DNA from: Calamus simplicifolius
Taxonomy: Eukaryota > Streptophyta > Magnoliopsida > Arecales > Arecaceae
Reading direction: 5' to 3'
Assembly: GCA_900491605.1 (NCBI GenBank)
Contig: UESW01005036.1
Span: forward strand, 207,303-271,302
DNA: 64,000 nucleotides
Part shown: positions 12,330-23,724 of the stretch, piece by piece
How positions within the stretch are numbered: position 1 is the first letter of the stretch
How the letters are laid out: each line of letters opens with the position of its first letter
Position numbers and translations under genes: made by a program
Notes under the pieces: generated by a model
Told to the model about the DNA's origin: nothing
What the model saw: the letters and a program-made list of their open reading frames with translations, nothing else
Database searches by the model: none

Positions 12330-12860
12330 CTATTCAGGATCAAGTCGGTATTCAAATTACAAATAGTTATATCTTTTTTAATTATTCCTGTCCATATTAG
12401 TTTAAGTCTACCTACCTCTATCCTTACCATGGATTGTTAAAAGATCAATCTTTCTAATTGGAGTATCTAAAGGTCTACGTTATATATCCAAATCACCGCA
12501 ATCGATCTTTTTTATGTCCATCTTAACATACGCATTCCTGTTACACTTAGTTTATTCACATGTTGTTTCAATATTGCCCAACACTCTGTTCCATGTAGCA
12601 TAACTGGCCTAATAGTATTTTTAGAAATTTTCTTTTAATTTTAATGGAATGCACTGATCATATAACACTCCCGAAGTACTCCTCCACTTGATCCATCATG
12701 CTTTAACTCTATGATTCACATCTTCACCTATTTCACCTTCTTACTGAATAATCGATCCCAAATACCTAAATTTTTACTCCTTGATATCTCTTGGCTTGCA
12801 ATCTTACTGTTTCTTCATTTATATTTCTACCCTACTAAAATTTCATTTTATGTAATTTTA
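12330..12860 (-). pseudogene. RTE-type LINE reverse transcriptase remnant
   Basis: The minus strand translates in shifting frames into the C-terminal part of plant RTE LINE ORF. About 12,755-12,650 gives YLGSIIQ, EGEIGEDVNHRVKA and KWRSTSGVL. About 12,615-12,540 gives MLHGTECWAILKQHVNKLSV. About 12,490-12,440 gives RPLDTPIRKIDLLTI. The family text is YLGSIIQxDGEIxEDVxHRI, LYGxECWAxKxQHxxKxxVAEMRMLRWM and RRPxDAPVRRxD. Stops and gaps show it is dead. It splits the region that otherwise aligns with 19,440-19,900, so it inserted after that older duplication. Confidence 0.7.
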
Positions 12861-13582
12861 TAATGTAGATCCTTTATAATATAGATCATTTAACCTACCT
12901 ACATTTCAACTTTCCAAACCTACCTGAGGTAAACATGAGAAAACTGAAGAAGCCTCATGCAATTCAGACGGTTGATTTCAACATAATATCATATGCAACT
13001 AGACTCGGCCAAACAATAACATGTTGAGAATCAAATTATAGAAGTTCAACTGGTTGGAAATAAATGAAAGGTTGTTCCAATCAGCATTTCCCAGTAAGCT
13101 ATAAACTGTTCGCAAATGGAGATTAAAGAAACAGCTCTAATTCAAAAGGTAGAATTCAGTGGGAGAGAAACACAAAATATCCTGACAATCCACTAGAACT
13201 ACCTCTAGACATTGAGGTCCAGACAACGCATTGTCGTAAAACATCTACGTACATGTAATCTCAAATGCTCATGGTTCCAAATAATATTTGCCAACCATGT
13301 TATGATATCAAACCAAAGGCTCTATTTTGTTTAGATCCTATGTTTAAGAAATGAAAAGATTTCACCCTTCTATCAGAACAAAACTGAAGGGAGAGCGCAT
13401 CATTTAGAATTATTCTGATGCGTGATTATCTCAAATTTCTCAGAGAAGGAACTAAAAGAACATGTACAATGGAAAATTTCAATGGGTAGATTTTTACCTT
13501 GAGACATTGAACTCTTCCCTTGATCCTCTGAAAGAAGAGGTAAGAAACTGCCATGTTCAGAGATTGGGAACCATGAGGCTTT
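12861..13582. other. Continuation of ancestral repeat, then intergenic
   Basis: About 12,940-13,100 shares ctgaagaagcctcatgcaat, gagaatcaaa and ggaaataaatga blocks with 19,735-19,850. The remainder has no recognisable gene. Confidence 0.45.
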
Positions 13583-14169
13583 TGTAACAACTCGGGCCCT
13601 GGGCCCGCAGCCCCACGAACCCGTTTCGTTACAAAAAGCAAGACGAATAAGGTCCACACCAACTTGGGCACCACACCCCAAAAAAGATCTTATTGGTACT
13701 TGTCCATCTTCCTTAACTGGTTTATAAATCATATAATCAACTTTCAATTTCTCGATATGGGACTATTAGAAGGGGCATCACAATCTACCTCCCTTATAGA
13801 GGCGACGTTCTCATCGCCAGGAGCACATGATCGCAACCACCATGCAGGCAAGATTCTAGAGGTGGCCCCCACAGGTTCAACAGGTGGCTCCCATCCATGT
13901 AGCACTTTGCCCTATGTGGCACTTAGCTCCTGCACTTTCGGCTGGTGCATGGCTTAGATACCATATTGTAACAACCTAAGCTCTGGGCCCGCCACACCCA
14001 CGAACCCGTTTCGTTACAAGAAAGCAAGATAGATAAGGTTCACACCAACTTGGCCACCATAGCCCAAAAAGAGATCCTATTGGTACTTGTCCATCTTCCT
14101 TAACTGGTTTATAAATCATATAACCAACTCCCAATTTCTCGATATGGGACTATTGGAAGGGGCATCACA
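13583..14169 (-). mobile_element. TRIM, third family, minus orientation
   Basis: Direct repeats of about 200 bp at 13583-13782 and 13967-14169 read, on the minus strand, TGTGATGCCCC at the start and GAGTTGTTACA at the end. Next to the right copy (the 5' LTR) is TGGTATCTAAGCCATG on the minus strand (about 13950-13965), a good initiator-Met-type primer-binding site. The internal region is about 185 bp and non-coding. Both LTRs contain a USE-like AGTCCCATATCG followed 24 bp later by TTTATAAA. Confidence 0.75.
13729..13764 (-). promoter_or_regulatory. USE-like plus TATA in minus-strand TRIM LTR
   Basis: On the minus strand AGTCCCATATCG (13764-13753) is followed after 24 bp by TTTATAAA. A second copy of the upstream motif is at 14151-14140 in the other LTR. 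The same two-part arrangement occurs in the differently terminated TRIM family at 2351 and 5949. Confidence 0.4.
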
Positions 14170-14176
14170 ATTGTAT

Positions 14177-14360
14177 TGTAACGACCCGGGCCCTAGGTCC
14201 GCAGCGCCCGCAAACCCGTTTCGTTATAAGAAAGCAAAACGGACAAGGTTCACACCAACTTGGGCCACCACAGCCCAAAAGGGATCCAAGTTGGTGTGAA
14301 CCTTATCCATCTTACTTTTTTTGTAACGAACGGGTTCGTGGGTGTAGGCCCGAAGCCCGG
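14177..14360. repeat. Third LTR fragment with inverted copy (hairpin)
   Basis: A further LTR fragment starts TGTAACGACCCGGGCCC at 14177 and runs to about 14275. It is followed at about 14287-14360 by its reverse complement (aagttggtgtgaacc through gtaacgaacgggttcgtggg), giving an imperfect inverted repeat with arms of about 75 bp and a loop of about 25 bp. This suggests insertion or rearrangement within a TRIM array. Confidence 0.65.
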
Positions 14361-15589
14361 ATTGCTTTAGAGGTCGGGCACGGACTCAGGAGTATTATTG
14401 GGAAGTAGGGGAAGGCACTGAGTTTTAAAAAATTCAAGCTTCCAGTTACTTGCTTCTGGTTTGAACTTAGAACTAGTCCCAGAAATCCTTATTTGATATA
14501 AAAAATTGCATATAGCTTCAACGTAGAGTTTCAGATAATTTCGGCAAGCAGGTTGCCAAACCTTATCGGATATTACTATCACAGAAAAAGCCTCTTATTG
14601 TTGCGCTTTAGTCCGTTAACAATTGGTAGCATCCCACTTATCCCATCCTTCTCCCCTTCACGTCTTCATCGATGTACAATATTTGTTCGTTAACCCCAAA
14701 GAAGGGCAGATACAAGCAAGCCTCTTGTAAAACTTGAATATTTAGAATTATAAGATTCAAAAAGATACAATTCCTTGTGATTTTTTTTCTTTTTTATTGA
14801 GAAAATCATGCAATTAAGAATGGTGTGCTTCGGTGGCTACTACTACTGAATTTTTATAATATTCTAGCAATACTTGCTCCAAACATGAAATGATATAATC
14901 ATGGTCATTTAAATAATTAGGTTTTCTTATATAAAGGGAAATTGATGCAAGAAGCATTGATAAAAAATGAAGAAAAAATAGTTCATAAATATCCCTAATT
15001 TGGTTCAGAGAAAAAGTGATACTAAAATAAGCAAAAAAATGAAATAAATATAAAAATTTTAAAAAAAATCTTAATAAGAAACCAATAGGAGGAGTTTACC
15101 AAATACTAAAATATAGAATTCTTTATGCAGGCTTAATATAATTCTTTTAAAAAAAAATTGATGTAATATTCAGATAACATCTAAAAATTAACACGTGACA
15201 CAAAACGATGTTCAAGATAATGCGATCTTTACATGTAAAACCATAGCATAGTGATAGTATTTTTACATTATATATTATGATAGGTATTAATTTGCCTTTA
15301 GACAATTGCTATATAGCATTTTAGGGTTCAAACTGATTTTATTTCTTTTAAAAAAAACTTTATGAATTTTTTTAAAAACATATAACAATCATGAAAAATA
15401 TATTTTTGAATAATGTTTATCAATCATCTCAACGGAACTCTTAAAGTCATCTTAGTTTCATAAGTAATTTTCACTTTTAAGTCTTGTCCCATATACTTGC
15501 ATCCTTACTTCAACTAGAAGCATTTAGTTTTATAAGCAGATCCAAAAGTTTATCTTGCTCAATCACTCTTTTTATATATGCTTGTCAAA
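14361..15589. other. Intergenic AT-rich DNA
   Basis: No gene, RNA or clear repeat boundary was seen. Composition becomes strongly AT-rich after 14,750. Confidence 0.45.
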
Positions 15590-16085
15590 ATACCAATAGA
15601 AGTAGCCCTCATAATAGTAATAAACAAAAATCTTTATCATTATCATGACAACGAGAATAAAGTTTGTACTTTTTATAAAAATATAAGTTATATATTGTTA
15701 GGAAGATGGTGTTATAATATGCATAAAGCGTTAAAAATACCTATTTTGGGAGTTAAAAATGCAAACCTAATCGTTTATTCTTTCATCAACTTAAATAACA
15801 GACATTTCTTAGGCACATACAAATCCCGTATTGCAATATAGTTGCCCCGGTTAATCATATTTTTAATGCAAGCATTGCCATCAAATAAAACAGAATTGAC
15901 TATCATGATAGTGATATTTAAAAAAAAAAACTAATCATAATCATGGCAACCTCTATGAAATCTATAATTTAATATAAAATTATATAAGTCATTATTCTTG
16001 CAAGGATGAGATTACAATACACAAAGTACAAATAAAGAACTATTTTAGTAGTTGGAAATGCAAAACTAAACCACTAAATATAAGT
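15590..16085. repeat. Diverged tandem duplication of about 300 bp
   Basis: Two blocks resemble each other in order. Block one (about 15590-15780) has atcattatcatgacaac, a-ataagttatatattgttaggaagatg, acaatatgcataaag and gttaaaaatgcaaacctaa. Block two (about 15900-16080) has taatcataatcatggcaacc, tataagtcattattcttgcaaggatg, caatacacaaag and gttggaaatgcaaaactaaa. Divergence is substantial, so it is old. Confidence 0.5.
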
Positions 16086-17068
16086 TGCAAGGCGTGGAGC
16101 TTTGCATACAGGGTAATTATATGTTTATTTTATTGCAAGATAAAAATAGTGCCTGCCTCTTTTTTTTTTTTTTTTATCCTTTGAAACCCCTTTCTCCCTC
16201 TAGCCTCTCTTTTTACGTGCCATCCCCTCCTGCTCCTCCTCAAGAGTTGAAGCCTAACTTGGAAGTGATAATCATATTTTATCCGTACAATTATGAAAAA
16301 AATCAAAGCATATGTCCAATATTTATTGGTAATTAAAATGGTTGTAACATAATCTTATATTAATCTAATATCTTGAAAGTAATTCCATCTTATCAAGTCA
16401 GTAACGTCTTTGATAGCTGTTCCAAATTGGACCTAGCTGTACCTTCCTATCAAAGAAAGAGATCGAGAGGGATTGGATTCACCCATTCTTTCCCTCTAAA
16501 CACTTAACAGTCTTTGCCCATTTAATGGCCTTCCCATAATGGCTCATGATTTCGACAATTTCACGTGAACTAGACAATTAAGGCCCACCAATGTACGTAC
16601 TTATCTGGAAGCTCATAAAATGGCCACAAACGTTATTGTAGGAGGCCAGCTATCTCCTTCCACCACCGATTAAATTCTATTACAGATATTATTTTTCATC
16701 AATATTCAGTAACGGCTAGCAACGATGACGTATGAGTTGTTTTTAATATGGTAATTTCTTTTATTAACGTTCTTGCATCGTCTTTTTTTTTTTTTTTTTT
16801 TTTTTTAATTCCCTGACACCTAGTTATGGTCCATCATGGACTTCAACATAGAAAACTCTTGCTCTGCTACTTTCAGATTTTTCTCTTTCTTTTTTAATTT
16901 TTTTCTACTTTTCGAAAGTATTTAAAGTCTTTTATCGAGCAATTGATTATGTAGATTAAGTCATATTGCCCCACATGAGTCATGCACATAGCTAGGTTTG
17001 AAAATTTTTTCTTTGTTATCAATTAATTGTTCGAACAATTTTTCCCTTGCAGCTATATTATTCTTTAA
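16086..17068. other. Intergenic; poly(T) tract
   Basis: No supported gene. Homopolymer T tracts occur at about 16,160-16,176 and 16,782-16,806. Confidence 0.4.
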
Positions 17069-17415
17069 GGTAGTGTTTGAAATAGGAGATAAGAGGGGAT
17101 ATCCCTTGAATATTCCCTCTTATTCCCAAAAGCTATAACTATAAGGGATAGCAGAGAATAAAGTTAACCAAAGGAATAATTCATGGTTAACCATGGTTAA
17201 CCATGGGATATCCCCTCAATTTATTCCTTAGAGAATGCAGGAATAGCTGGTTATCCCTCCAAATAAGAGTAAAAAAAAGGTTATCCTATGGATTTACCTT
17301 TTTGCATTTGATATGATCAATGGGATAGCCAAGGGATATCCCTAGGGATAACCGGAGGATAAACTCTATCCCGTACACTTATCTATGGATAATATTTTTC
17401 CTATCAAACACTACC
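17069..17415. mobile_element. Tourist/PIF-Harbinger-like MITE with TAA duplication
   Basis: The ends are inverted, GGTAGTGTTTGaaatag and ctatCAAACACTACC, and are flanked by TAA at 17066-17068 and 17416-17418. This fits the 3-bp TWA duplication and GGNNNTGTTTG ends of Tourist-like elements. The interior has the palindrome ccatggttaaccatgg and no coding capacity. A related copy with the same ends and duplication is at 28294-28915. Confidence 0.8.
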
Positions 17416-17416
17416 T

Positions 17417-17472
17417 AAGGGATATCCCTAGGGATAACCGGGGGATAAACTCTATCCCGTACACTTATCTGT
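17417..17472. repeat. Partial copy of MITE end
   Basis: This stretch repeats MITE positions about 17331-17392 (aagggatatccctagggata through cccgtacacttatct), so a fragment of the same family abuts the intact copy. It is followed by gtgcgcgcgcacac, an alternating purine-pyrimidine run. Confidence 0.75.
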
Positions 17473-17475
17473 GCG

Positions 17476-18052
17476 CGCGCACACGCATTTATACATACAT
17501 ATATACATATCTCTCCCTATGTGTGTTGTGACATATGCAGCAAGGGAAGAAAAAAGATTAAGAAGAAAGAATAAATAGAAAATAATAACAAAAAGGGCAC
17601 AAGAATTTTTGATGGGTCAGATGGATTGATCTACATTCACCTAGTAGAGATGGCAAAAATTTCATTATGAAAAATAACTTAAAAATTATAATAACTATTT
17701 CCTCACCAAAGACTCTCATACAAAATTCTCTTTTGAACTTTATCAATAACATTCTAAGTTATCCTAAAAATTAGGGTTGCATATGCTTATATAGAGGAGG
17801 ATCTATATTATCTAATACGGACTAAGACTCGTACTCTTCATGTATAAAAATATGTCCATACTGAACTTGTTAATCTCAAAATAAACTCTAACAATAGAGA
17901 TCCGCAATTTATGTTGATTCTAATATATTCAAATAACCATATAACAACATGACTATCAAGGTACTTTATGCATTTTTGCACTTTTTATTTTCTAGCTTAC
18001 ATGGGTTGAAATATGTACTTTTAGATTACATTTTGGTTGGTCGTAATCCACC
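17476..18052. other. Left flank of tandem duplication
   Basis: No gene recognised. The last bases before the duplication (ccttagta) include the TTAGTA also found at the other duplication borders. Confidence 0.4.
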
Positions 18053-18138
18053 TTAGTAATTTAAGATTATCGGTACATATTATAATATTTGGTAATAAGA
18101 TATAATATCTGGATAATATATTGATTATGATAATCTAG

Positions 18139-18952
18139 AAGGTTATTTGATTCGTGAAAATGGAGCTTCAGAATAGGAATCGGATCACTAATACCAATTC
18201 TAATGTTTGTTTAGATGGAATTAGAATCTGATTCCAATTCCATCTAAAATCATAATCATATTTTATGGTAGATTAGAATCTGAACTCTTGTTCAAGATTA
18301 TGATTCTTATTCTAGCTCTATAACCATTCTCATTCTTTTCATGTGAAACTATTTTCATCACACCCTATATTCTCATCTCTTTTTAGTTGACCTCGCACCT
18401 TTCTCTCACCTACGATATTCCCTCTTATCACTCATCATCATTAATCACGAGTTCTTACTCATTCTCCATAATACTCTTCTCATACTATCATCATTGTCAA
18501 TCAAAGCTCTTCCTCTCCCCCCATAATATAGGAGACATTTGTGAATGGTTATCTTGACAAATATATACTATATTCGTACATTAAAAAAGATATCAAGAAG
18601 CCCTAAGGGTCATTCTTTTATCTCTTCTTTGAAACTCAAGAGTTGGTTTATTATGATCTTCTTTTAGTTATTAATTTGTAGGTTTATTTATTTATAAAAT
18701 AAATATTATATTGAGTATGTATATCAAAAGTTCAAAAATAATCAAATTTTAAAGTCTTTTAGGACATAGAAAAATTAAAATCAGGACTACTTCTGATTCT
18801 GAGATTTAGATGAACCAAAAAATAATAATAATAATAATAATAATTAATTCAATTACAATTTTGATTTCAAAACAAATAAGTAGAAAATAAGTGATTTCCA
18901 TCCAATTTGATGAAATTCGATTCTAATTCCAATGTTGAATCAAACATGCCTT
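18139..18952. mobile_element. Possible non-autonomous DNA element
   Basis: The ends are loosely inverted: AAGGTTATTTGATTC at the left and GAATCAAACATGCCTT at the right. The interior is AT-rich, about 814 bp in all, without coding capacity. It is repeated in copy B, where the Gypsy element sits inside it, and partly in copy C. No clear target duplication was found, so the class is uncertain. Confidence 0.4.
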
Positions 18953-19111
18953 AACATTACTACAAACCATAGTAATTCAATATTTATTTGAGAGATAGGC
19001 ATCTAAAATAATTAAAATTTGATAGTCCCACATTATGCTCTTATCTTCTCCCTACACTCTTTCAGCCCTATCCGCAAACTCTCCTAGCTTGCACTCTCAC
19101 CCACCCACACA

Positions 19112-19152
19112 TAATATATAATATAATATAATATATATAATATAATATATAG
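19112..19152. repeat. TATAA-type microsatellite
   Basis: Short tandem ataatataat units. Lengths differ between copies A (here), B (44,372-44,412) and C (about 52,047-52,082), which fits slippage after duplication. Confidence 0.8.
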
Positions 19153-19439
19153 TTTTTAATAATATTATCAAATGTAGTAATCTTGCATTCCTAAAAATTG
19201 AGTTAATATTAATATTACCAGGACAAGCCAAACACTATATTATTGCATTAATTCTTGATAATCTAATTATCAAGTGCGAAATTATCAAGAAGTAATATTC
19301 TTGATAATATTATGTTATCTCGAATAAACCACCACATGGTCTTTAACTTCATGGTGTGGCTTGTATTAATGTGATTCAAACTGTAAGTTGATGAATGTGA
19401 CATTATGAGTGGTTGAAGAGAACATAAGCCTGTCAACGT

Positions 19440-20000
19440 ATTTTATGATTCCTGTTTACTTGTATTTTCTGCTTTCAAACTGAATCTAAGCTGCTAATAA
19501 GATGCTTGTTTAAGGAATTAGAAAGAGTACGAGGACTGTAGGGGTTTCTAGTGAAAGTAAACTACATCCTTTTGTTAGATATAAATCTAATGATTGAAAA
19601 GTTTGTTAGCAAAGAAGCATAAGGGCTATTACATGAAGATGTAACAGCTGATATACACTTTCTCTGTAACACAGTTTATAGCTATAATATATAACATATA
19701 ACATCTATTTTAAATTTGTACCATAAAATTACAGCTTGAGCAAGCTGAAGAAACCTCAAGCAATTCATATATATATTACAAACAATTAGTTAATGAGAAT
19801 CAAAGTGTAGTAGTTTGAATAGTTGCAAATAAATAAGGACATTTACTAGTCAGCACAGTGACACAAGAGCCATAAAGAAGATGTGCAAAAAAAAAAAAGT
19901 GTCATAATATTTTTTCTACAACTTTACCATATATTTTTAAAACATGCAACAATGTAGGTTGAAGAAACAAAGCATGGTGCTCCCTTTAGTCTCACAATAA
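19440..20000. repeat. Block shared with the AHP 3' flank
   Basis: This aligns by eye with 12,040-13,100 (minus the RTE insertion) and is nearly identical to about 44,700-45,200 in copy B. It links the duplicated unit to the flank of the AHP gene near 11 kb. Confidence 0.5.
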
Positions 20001-20507
20001 TTTCTTTCTTAAGCACATTTTTCACTCTCCATTAACTCTCAACTTCCAGACCTTGTACTGGAAATTGTTTTTTTTTTAAAAAAAACAATAATAACATAGT
20101 TCTTCTATGGGCAAGCTTGATAAATGGTAAGGAGATGTCATGGAGATGCATCTAGGATAGTTGCATAATATTGCTACACAACAACTATACCAAGTTGGCG
20201 TTGTACACCCCCAGAGGGTGCTTTACTTGGAGTTTGTCGACAGATTCTATTTTTCACTCTCACGTCCATACCAGGCACATGCTGCTGCCCATCCATCCCT
20301 CGGTTGGGGCTTCACCTTGGATTTGTGCTCTTACCTTGCAATAGACTTTACCTTAAAATACCAATTCTAATTAAAGCCTGTGGAAACCCATAATTAGTGA
20401 CTCCCAGTGTTTAAAGAACAAAATGACCTCACCTAATCATTTTCCAGGACTTTTTGTGAACTGATATTTTCTATGCTCCTATCCATAGAATGTATAATTG
20501 GGCCGGA
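20001..20507. other. Unit sequence up to the CACTA insertion site
   Basis: Non-coding sequence almost identical to about 45,230-45,770 of copy B. The minus-strand frame at 45,164-45,445 of copy B, covering the same part, has no domain I recognise. GGA at 20505-20507 is the left target duplication of the CACTA element. Confidence 0.5.
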
Positions 20508-21190
20508 CACTACAAGAAAACAGTAAAATAGTGACAAAAATTTTCATCACTATTCCGTCACAATTGGGTTTAGTGACGGATTAGTGATGAAAATCTTGTC
20601 ATCACTATTTTTTGCCGTCACTAAATTTAGTGATGGAAAGAGGTCCGTCACAAAATAATAGTGACGGATTTGTGACGAAATATTTCGTCAAAAATTTGTG
20701 ACGGAACATATTTTTATCACTAAATTGTGACGGATTAGTGACGAACTATTCCGTCAAAAATTTGTGACGGAACATATTTTCCATCACTAAATTGTGACAG
20801 ATTAGTGACGAACTATTCCGTCAAAAATTTATGATGGAACATATTTTCCGTCACTAAATTATGACGGATTAGTGACGAACTATTCCATCAAAAATTTGTG
20901 ACGGAACTATTTCCGTCGCTAAATTGTGACAGATTAATGACGAACTATCCATCATGCATTATTCCGTCACTATTCCGTCACAAATATTTTCCATCACTAT
21001 TCCATCACTTAAAAATTTAGTCACTAAAACTTTTGTCACTAGTCCATCACTAATAGCGATGAATTAGTGATGAAAAAATCCATCAGTCATTCGTTATTGT
21101 TCCATCACTAATCAATCACTAATATTTTATCACTAATTCATCACTATTATTTCTATCAAAATCCATCACTAATCCATCATTAACCTAATA
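20508..21190. repeat. CACTA left subterminal repeat array
   Basis: Many degenerate copies of tccgtcactaa / ttagtgacgga in both orientations. A repeating block of about 65-70 bp (ttgtgacggaacatattttc through attccgtcaaaaa) occurs about four times between 20,690 and 20,920. In CACTA elements such subterminal repeats bind the transposase. Confidence 0.8.
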
Positions 21191-21490
21191 AAATTTCATC
21201 AAATTTTATTCTTATAAATTTAAAATTATTTTGAAATTACAATATTTAATGCATCTAATGAAATTTATAAATAAAAATTTAAATTTAAGAATAAAAAATG
21301 AATTTCATAAGATAAATATATATGTATACATCAATAACACTAATGTTTTATACATTAGACATCAAATTATTCCCTTCATCTGGCACTGCAACCAAATTTA
21401 TTCCCTTCATCTCACTTTCCTTGGACAAGTTGGCCATCCATTTAGATTCCCTTTTGTATATGGATCCTCTTTGATGAGTGTGAAACAAGT
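21191..21490. other. CACTA interior before captured exons
   Basis: AT-rich sequence followed by text resembling transcribed 3' flank. No feature supported. Confidence 0.35.
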
Positions 21491-22171
21491 TCATGAGCAG
21501 GACCTAATCAACCTGAAGCTCTGAAATGAACGACCTTGAAGAAATTTCCAAAGAGGAATCCAGTGCTGCTCACAGTCTCAGGAGGTTTAGGAGGCAAGGG
21601 ACTCTGCTTCACCTTTAAAGTTGTCAGACCAATTTGCCGATGCAATGAATCGATGGTCTTGGCATCAACCGGGTTGCCGGACATCTCAGAAAGGCAAAAA
21701 GTATCCACTGCTTTGCCACCAATTGTCGATATATCTGATCTCCTTATGCACAGGCTATTCTCTCGGAATATCCTAGTAATGTCTGAGAGAAGCCCAACCC
21801 TATCCTCTGTCCTCAATTCCAATTCCAATCCCTGCAAAGATTCAGAGATTTAACTTAAGAAAACCAAATGAAAGCACTGCACATATATCATCATGGCTTG
21901 AAGTGAATTATACCTCTGAGACTCATCTCTCAATAGCTGCTTCAAGGCACTGAATCACACGCTGCCTTTCAGCCTCTGAGCTTATGGGGACCCCATCAAG
22001 ATGCCTAATGTAGTATTCCTGCAGTCAAACAAAATGAAAACCTTCAGAGAAGCTACATGGAAAAGAATTTAAAGTAACAAACCATATCAATATCGAGAAT
22101 CAGCAAATGCAGTGTATTACCTGATAAGCTTCTTCCCTTCCAGTGTGGACTGTTCCATGGAACACAACATA
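21491..22171 (-). pseudogene. Captured ACT-domain repeat (ACR) gene, last three exons
   Basis: ACR proteins are plant proteins with several ACT domains, thought to sense amino acids. On the minus strand three exons with GT-AG borders join in phase. 22171-22121 encodes YVVFHGTVHTGREEAYQ. 22018-21914 encodes EYYIRHLDGVPISSEAERQR, then VIQCLEAAIER. 21831-21491 encodes GLELELRTEDRVGLLSDITR and the rest of an ACT domain. Two lesions are visible. An in-frame TGA stands where family members have a second Arg before VSE (AGA TGA GTC TCA GAG), which fits CGA to TGA. A one-base loss near 21,520 shifts the C-terminal tail; the next frame still reads RSFQSFRLIRSCS then TGA, close to family C-termini. Upstream exons are absent. 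It lies inside the CACTA element. Confidence 0.8.
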
Positions 22172-23724
22172 CTGCAACTACAACAATTCAATCTTTCCCC
22201 TTTTTCCCTCATGTTATTCATAATTTTACTGTGCATAGTTGAAGTTCAGAGAGGTTTCAAGTTATTGTAATGTCATTTGAGTAAATAGCATATGTGCATG
22301 AGGCATGTTGATTGCAATGGTTCTTGAATTATTTATTATTTATTCATGACATAATCACTTCTTTTGTTCACTGAGAAAGACAAATTTGAGAATGAACTGA
22401 CTTTGCAATTTTAAAACTTTGGTGGAGGAGGCAGTGGTAAATTACTTTGACCTAATTAAAAATTTGAAATGTTTGTGGAACAGTCAATTGCACTGTATAT
22501 AGGTACCCTGGCCATCTTTTTTGTCCTTCTGATACTTGAATGCTTCTTTTTCCATCTTTCTCATTTCAGAAGCAGGAAGGGATTTCTCCTCGTATGTTTA
22601 AAACTGTTATTGCAGCTAATCATCCTGAGTTTTCAAGTATGAGGCAACAGATAATACTAGAAATTAATATAGGCATGTGAATGACTGGATGCATGTTTAA
22701 ATTTTTTTAAAAAAAAATTAAGCATTCAACTATAAATTTCCTCTTCCATTTCAGCTAGTAATAATTTAAACAAACTGACAAAGCACTTGAACTTGGATCC
22801 TGATACTTGAAAACTGATTAAAGTCTTTCAATTATTGCAAGCCATCCAGAACATATAGTAGATGGGAAAAAGTGCAACTAACATCGATACTGATGTATTA
22901 GAAATGTCACAAAATCATCTTTATGTTATCTACCATCACTCTAATGCCTTACGAAGTAGAAGTATAGCCAGATATCAGCCAACCTTGTACATAATCAAGC
23001 TTTGCTCAAAATTATTTATTTTTCATTTTTTTAAAGAATGTTATCAGCAGGTTTGTTTTAGATTCATTTGGACCTGAATACTGTTCCAAGACTTCCCTTC
23101 TGTAAATATGAGTTGGCATTTCAACTCTGGTTGAAGGATTTGCACCTCTATCATTTGAAATTATACCATGGAAGAAACAAGAATGAAACATCTTTAATAC
23201 TGATTTTGATTGTAATTTATGATATAGGGCTGTCTGTTATATTGGCTTTGATGGGTTCATCAAAGCTTTATAAGTTTGGACTTTAAAAGAAACAACCTTT
23301 TTATTCAATGTGGCAAGTAACAGCTTCTATTAGAACTCATAACAAAGTTAACCAGCTGTTTTCTAAGGAGACTTTTAAATGCATGGGAAAGAGAAGAAAA
23401 GGAACAGACTGACCAAAATTTGTTCTCTATGTGGCCACATGTAAAATTATTTCTTAAGGTTAATCAGATTCAGTGGCTTAAAAAAACTATCCCAGTCCCA
23501 AAGCAGTCCTAAATAAGTCTTTAAGACTGACACTCCACTCAAACAGGATTTGACAACTGCCGCTAAGGAATGGTTGCAATTAAAATCAACCCACAAATTG
23601 CAACATAAATATTAAATAATCTAACATTCCTAAATTGCAATTTTTGGATCAAATAAACGATAATAAGTCACAGAGTTAAAAGAATACTCTACTTCACTAA
23701 TGTTTCTAATGATTGCTATTGCTT
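22172..23724. other. CACTA interior, no gene recognised
   Basis: Frames at 22,862-23,077 and 23,068-23,286 show no domain. Probably captured intron or intergenic sequence. Confidence 0.35.

Noticed and set aside
13400..13747. 115-codon minus-strand frame
   Set aside because: It runs through a TRIM LTR and has no domain similarity.
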